From: an uncultured Flavobacteriaceae bacterium
GTDB lineage: Bacteria > Bacteroidota > Bacteroidia > Flavobacteriales > Flavobacteriaceae
Length of the DNA stretch: 9,907 bases
Assembly (NCBI GenBank): GCA_938074515.1
Contig: CALJFV010000245.1
Span: forward strand, 1-9,907
Direction: 5' to 3'
Shown piece by piece: positions 7,662 to 9,907 of this stretch. Numbering within the stretch: position 1 is the first letter of the stretch; the number at the start of each line of letters is the position of its first letter. Position numbers and translations under genes: made by a program. The notes under the pieces were generated by a model. That model was given only the letters and a program-made list of their open reading frames with translations, was not told the DNA's origin and did no database searches.

Positions 7662-8414
7662 GTCCTGCAAGCATTGGATCTCGAGCTGAGGTACTGCGCG
7701 CAACTGTGTCCATCGGTTTAGCATTTGACGTCCGACATTCGTCGCATCGTAATACATCAAACAGTCTTCATGCAAACAGTGTTTTTCGCTGTTTGGGTCT
7801 TCATGAACTTGATGAATATCATCGTTCTGTATGTTGACGAGCCCCATGAGGTGGCCCATCTCGTGATTGAGCGTAGTTTGTTCCAGAATGGGTAAAACAT
7901 CCGGATCTGTTTGGGTAATGAATTCTAAAGTCTTCTGATAGATCACAATCGACGTATTTCGATAGGCTGTGCCTAAAGTCACCGAATTATTTGTATCATT
8001 TTCAGAGGCCCCATTTGAGAAAAATAGGTACACCCCAAGGTTACTTCCTTGAGTGTAAATTGTTCGATGAGTCTCCTCGATGGCCCGAATCTCCTCAATG
8101 GAAAAAGGCGCGCCTGGTTGATTTGGAATGACACGTTCTACAAATTGAACTCCTCCTGGTTTATTGGCCAGGCTCAAAACAAAGTTTTTAAATCCAAGAA
8201 TACTCGAAGGTTCAGGGCGAAAAGAATTCGTGTAAACCAATTCTATGGTTAGGGAACTGAATTCACTTGGTCCGAGAATATCCTCAGCAGCCGTACCTAA
8301 AGGTCGATTGTTTTCAATGTTCGGGTCGATTGGTGTGTTTGATTCATCACTACTGCAGCTGTGAATCAATATAACAAACATAATAAAGAGGGATAATGAC
8401 CCGAAATAGCGCAT
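7638..8414 (-). CDS. Zinc metalloprotease lipoprotein ('membrane metalloprotease' type, metzincin-like)
   Basis: From ATG 8414 the protein has 258 residues and begins MRYFGSLSLFIMFVILIHSC, a lipoprotein signal peptide with the cysteine at about residue 20 followed by SSDES. The active site is HEMGHLMGLVN (184-194), an HExxH zinc motif with glycine and asparagine downstream as in metzincin-like proteases. About 17 residues later comes HCLHEDCLMYYD (212-223), with two cysteines and a methionine that could form a Met-turn. Similar lipoproteins occur in flavobacteria under the name membrane metalloprotease; the substrate is unknown. The third zinc ligand is not certain: His201, His204 and His212 are all candidates. 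An upstream in-frame TTG at 8441 could add nine residues, but it lies inside a perfect -7 promoter element, so ATG 8414 is preferred. The gene is convergent with the amidohydrolase gene (24-base overlap) and divergent from the DUF2059-like gene. Confidence 0.85.
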   Translation of the reverse strand: MRYFGSLSLFIMFVILIHSCSSDESNTPIDPNIENNRPLGTAAEDILGPSEFSSLTIELVYTNSFRPEPSSILGFKNFVLSLANKPGGVQFVERVIPNQPGAPFSIEEIRAIEETHRTIYTQGSNLGVYLFFSNGASENDTNNSVTLGTAYRNTSIVIYQKTLEFITQTDPDVLPILEQTTLNHEMGHLMGLVNIQNDDIHQVHEDPNSEKHCLHEDCLMYYDATNVGRQMLNRWTQLRAVPQLEIQCLQDLQAKGAL

Positions 8415-8430
8415 TGTTTGATTTTTTGGT

Positions 8431-8447
8431 AACTTAGGCAAACTTAG
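8431..8447. repeat. Tandem direct repeat AACTTAG with 10-base period
   Basis: AACTTAG occurs at 8431-8437 and again at 8441-8447, separated by GCA, so the copies are one helical turn apart. The pair fills the centre of the 43-base divergent region between the metalloprotease and DUF2059-like genes and overlaps the minus-strand -7 element. This arrangement is typical of operators, but no regulator is identified. Confidence 0.5.
8439..8446 (-). promoter_or_regulatory. Putative -7 promoter element for the metalloprotease gene
   Basis: The minus strand reads TAAGTTTG, a perfect TAnnTTTG match, 24 bases upstream of the ATG at 8414. Transcription would begin close to 8432 and give a leader of about 18 bases. 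A T-rich patch lies about 20 bases further upstream, but there is no clear TTG -33 box. Confidence 0.45.
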
Positions 8448-8457
8448 TTTAATTGCA

Positions 8458-8997
8458 ATGATTAGAAAAATGCGCGCTTTTATTTTAATAATATTTATGA
8501 TTTCTCAGGGGATCCTATGGGGACAAACGGACGATTTTCATCGTGAAATTATGGAAATGATGGCCTTGAAAGGTGATGAGGTTACGGCCAGTGTCAGCTT
8601 TCATGAGGTATTTCCCAAGCTTCAGCGGAATTTTGCTAACAAAAAAATTGAGCCTGAAGTATGGCAAGAGCTGCAGAATGACGAAGCCGAACAAGTAAAT
8701 GAATATTTGGCCCAAGGCGCTTTTGCCTATCGTCAGTTTTTAAGTCGAGAAGAGGTACGTTCTCTGAGTAATTTTTATGCCAGCGATGCAGGTCAGAAAT
8801 ATGCAATGCAGCAAGGACTAGGGTCCAAAGATGAGAAAGTGGTAGATCAATTTTTTAAAACACAAGCAGGTCAAAAAATAATTGAAAAAAGTGATTCAAT
8901 TGCTTTGGCCTTAGATCAAATAAAAAATGAATGGTCCGAGACCTTGTTCAAGAAAAAAATGCGCCAACTCATTAAGGGTGGACATTTGAAGAATTAA
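8458..8997 (+). CDS. Small secreted DUF2059-like protein
   Basis: The 179-residue protein has a signal peptide (MIRKMRAFILIIFMISQGILWGQ, likely cut after residue 22 or 23) and an acidic, helical mature part with no lipobox. Residues 94-116 (FLSREEVRSLSNFYASDAGQKYA) resemble the core of the DUF2059 family, in which the pattern 'F-L-x-E-E-L ... F-Y-x-S-x-x-G-Q-K' is typical. A second, shorter copy of the same pattern, QFFKTQAGQKIIEK, lies at about 131-144. DUF2059 proteins are exported proteins of unknown function in many Gram-negative bacteria. The ATG at 8458 is used; ATG 8470 is a possible alternative. It is divergent from the metalloprotease gene across 43 bases and convergent with the methyltransferase gene. 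No enzyme motif is visible. Confidence 0.8.
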   Translation: MIRKMRAFILIIFMISQGILWGQTDDFHREIMEMMALKGDEVTASVSFHEVFPKLQRNFANKKIEPEVWQELQNDEAEQVNEYLAQGAFAYRQFLSREEVRSLSNFYASDAGQKYAMQQGLGSKDEKVVDQFFKTQAGQKIIEKSDSIALALDQIKNEWSETLFKKKMRQLIKGGHLKN

Positions 8998-9043
8998 CCC
9001 TTTGGGGATGATTTTCTTGATGAGGTGCTTGATCGTAAGTGAT

Positions 9044-9760
9044 CTATTGTTGAGGCATTAGCTTGGCGAGGTAGTCGTAATGAGCACCTTCAAATACAAT
9101 TTCAATCGACCAGCCATTAGATTCTGCTAGATGGATAAAAAGATGCTTGTCGATAAATAGCCAAGGAAATTTTTCGCTTAGATTTTTTTTATATCGCAAT
9201 CTGAACTCAAGTTCGCCATAATAACGATCTGCCGGAACCCAGATAGATTCGTCCTGGCCAGTATCGTACATATAGTTCAAGTCACTCGAATCAATTAAAA
9301 CCATCCCTTTTGGATTTAATAAGGTTTTAAGTTTATTGAGGTAGGTGGGAACGCGATCGATCGATTCAAAAATTCCGGTGCCATTCATCAGCATAATGAT
9401 GGTGTCAAAGCGCTCTTCATCGTAATCCATGAGTGAAGCCTCTCTAACTTGTGTCACCCCACGGGCTTGTGCGACCTGGGTGGCTCCTTTGGAACAATCT
9501 ATGGACCGTACATCGTGGCCCAGGTCTTGAAGATAGAGGCTATGACTGCCAGCGCCACAGCCCACATCTAAGATTTTGCCATGGACTAAAGACATGGCAT
9601 TACGCTCAATTTCGGGCATTTGGTCAAAGTCACGAAACAGATGAGTCAAAGGATATTCGTCCCAATGGCTGATGTTGCTTTCGCTGTAAAGTTTAGCCGG
9701 ATCTTTTTTAAAATAGAACTGACCCAGAGCGTGACCAAAAAGATCTTTATTTACCTTCAT
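9044..9760 (-). CDS. Class I SAM-dependent methyltransferase
   Basis: The 238-residue cytoplasmic protein has the Rossmann-type methyltransferase core. Motif I, ILDVGCGAGSHSLYL, starts at about residue 63 and binds S-adenosylmethionine. The acidic residue at the end of strand 2 is Asp88 in VRSIDCS. A motif IV-like strand reads FDTIIMLMNGTGIF, followed by LNPKGMVLIDSSD. An N-terminal segment of about 60 residues (HWDEYPLTHLFRDF and so on) precedes the core and a C-terminal cap (LRYKKNLSEKFPWLFID) probably contributes to substrate choice. There is no signal peptide. The family covers small molecules, lipids, proteins and RNA, and nothing visible here decides the substrate. The start is the ATG at 9760. 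The gene is divergent from a YkgJ-type gene with 32 bases between starts; I recall this neighbour pair in other flavobacteria, but have not verified it. Confidence 0.9.
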   Translation of the reverse strand: MKVNKDLFGHALGQFYFKKDPAKLYSESNISHWDEYPLTHLFRDFDQMPEIERNAMSLVHGKILDVGCGAGSHSLYLQDLGHDVRSIDCSKGATQVAQARGVTQVREASLMDYDEERFDTIIMLMNGTGIFESIDRVPTYLNKLKTLLNPKGMVLIDSSDLNYMYDTGQDESIWVPADRYYGELEFRLRYKKNLSEKFPWLFIDKHLFIHLAESNGWSIEIVFEGAHYDYLAKLMPQQ

Positions 9761-9767
9761 TATTGTT

Positions 9768-9775
9768 TAGATTTG
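9768..9775 (+). promoter_or_regulatory. Putative -7 promoter element for the YkgJ-type gene
   Basis: TAGATTTG is a perfect TAnnTTTG match 17 bases before the ATG at 9793, which would give a leader of about 11 bases. No clear TTG -33 element is present; the region around 9745-9752 is T-rich. Confidence 0.45.
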
Positions 9776-9786
9776 TAATCAATCTA
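9768..9786. repeat. Inverted repeat over the promoter in the methyltransferase/YkgJ intergenic region
   Basis: TAGATT (9768-9773) and AATCTA (9781-9786) are perfect inverted arms separated by 7 bases, and the left arm is part of the -7 element. The 19-base structure takes up most of the 32-base divergent region, as an operator would. Confidence 0.45.
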
Positions 9787-9792
9787 CAGTTC

Positions 9793-9907
9793 ATGGAACA
9801 GCGCATTAAAGCATTACCGGCACTGGCCAAAGATAAGGAGAACGAACACAAAAAATTCTTTAGCGTTCTCAAAAGAAAGCCGCCAAAACAACTGGATCGG
9901 ATCATGG
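9793..9907 (+). CDS. YkgJ-family cysteine-cluster (zinc/iron-chelating) protein, N-terminal fragment
   Basis: Only the first 38 codons are in the window; the gene runs off the end. The visible residues begin MEQRIKALPALAKDK and continue with KKFFSVLKRKPPKQLDRIM. The patterns 'LPxLAxxK', 'KFFxxLKxKPPKxLD' are the N-terminus of the flavobacterial proteins annotated as YkgJ-family, whose hallmark CxxCxxCC cluster lies a few residues beyond the point where this sequence ends. The identification therefore rests on the N-terminal pattern alone. The function of the family is not established; a metal-binding role is inferred from the cysteines. ATG 9793 follows a perfect -7 box. Confidence 0.7.
   Translation, partial: MEQRIKALPALAKDKENEHKKFFSVLKRKPPKQLDRIM

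Noticed and set aside
8415..8441. TTG start adding nine residues to the metalloprotease
   Set aside because: The TTG is inside a perfect TAnnTTTG element, and ATG 8414 already gives a lipoprotein signal peptide.
8998..9043. Terminator between the convergent DUF2059-like and methyltransferase genes
   Set aside because: Only a 3-bp CCC/GGG stem and a weak GATC self-complementary pair are present, with no T-run, so I cannot support a terminator.

Overview
The window is chromosomal DNA that looks like a Bacteroidota genome, most likely a member of Flavobacteriia or a near relative. Several signs support this. Signal peptides end in '...Q'. Three intergenic regions carry perfect matches to the TAnnTTTG -7 promoter element of this phylum. 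Shine-Dalgarno sequences are mostly absent. The genes themselves (an FtsE of Bacteroidota type, a fibre-tail lipoprotein, a giant periplasmic TPR protein paired with an outer-membrane barrel, a 'membrane metalloprotease' lipoprotein, a YkgJ-type protein) have their closest family resemblance there. I see no tRNA, rRNA, CRISPR array, insertion sequence, integrase or phage structural cluster. Coding density is high, and no stretch over 300 bases lacks a gene.

Layout. Bases 1-849 (minus strand) hold the N-terminal part of ftsE, preceded by a small lipoprotein gene with a module normally found at the end of long surface fibre proteins. Bases 952-5863 (plus strand) hold an overlapping pair: a 1055-residue secreted TPR protein and a 583-residue plug-less outer-membrane beta-barrel, closed by a strong intrinsic terminator at 5942-5971. 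Bases 5988-7661 encode a lipid-anchored amidohydrolase of the YtcJ/Amidohydro_3 type. Its 3' end overlaps by 24 bases, tail to tail, a minus-strand zinc-metalloprotease lipoprotein (7638-8414). A divergent intergenic region of only 43 bases separates this from a small secreted DUF2059-like protein (8458-8997). Last come a minus-strand SAM methyltransferase (9044-9760) and, divergent from it, the start of a YkgJ-family cysteine-cluster protein that runs off the window.

Most of the products are exported: one surface or periplasmic lipoprotein, the TPR/barrel pair, a lipoprotein amidohydrolase, a lipoprotein protease and a secreted DUF2059 protein. Apart from the overlapping TPR/barrel pair and the possible lipoprotein-ftsE unit, the genes look independently transcribed, so the shared envelope theme may be genome background and not one pathway. 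The strongest candidate for an undescribed system is the TPR/barrel pair. Three small regulatory-looking DNA structures (a direct repeat, an inverted repeat over a -7 box, and a palindrome just inside the barrel gene) deserve a comparative look.
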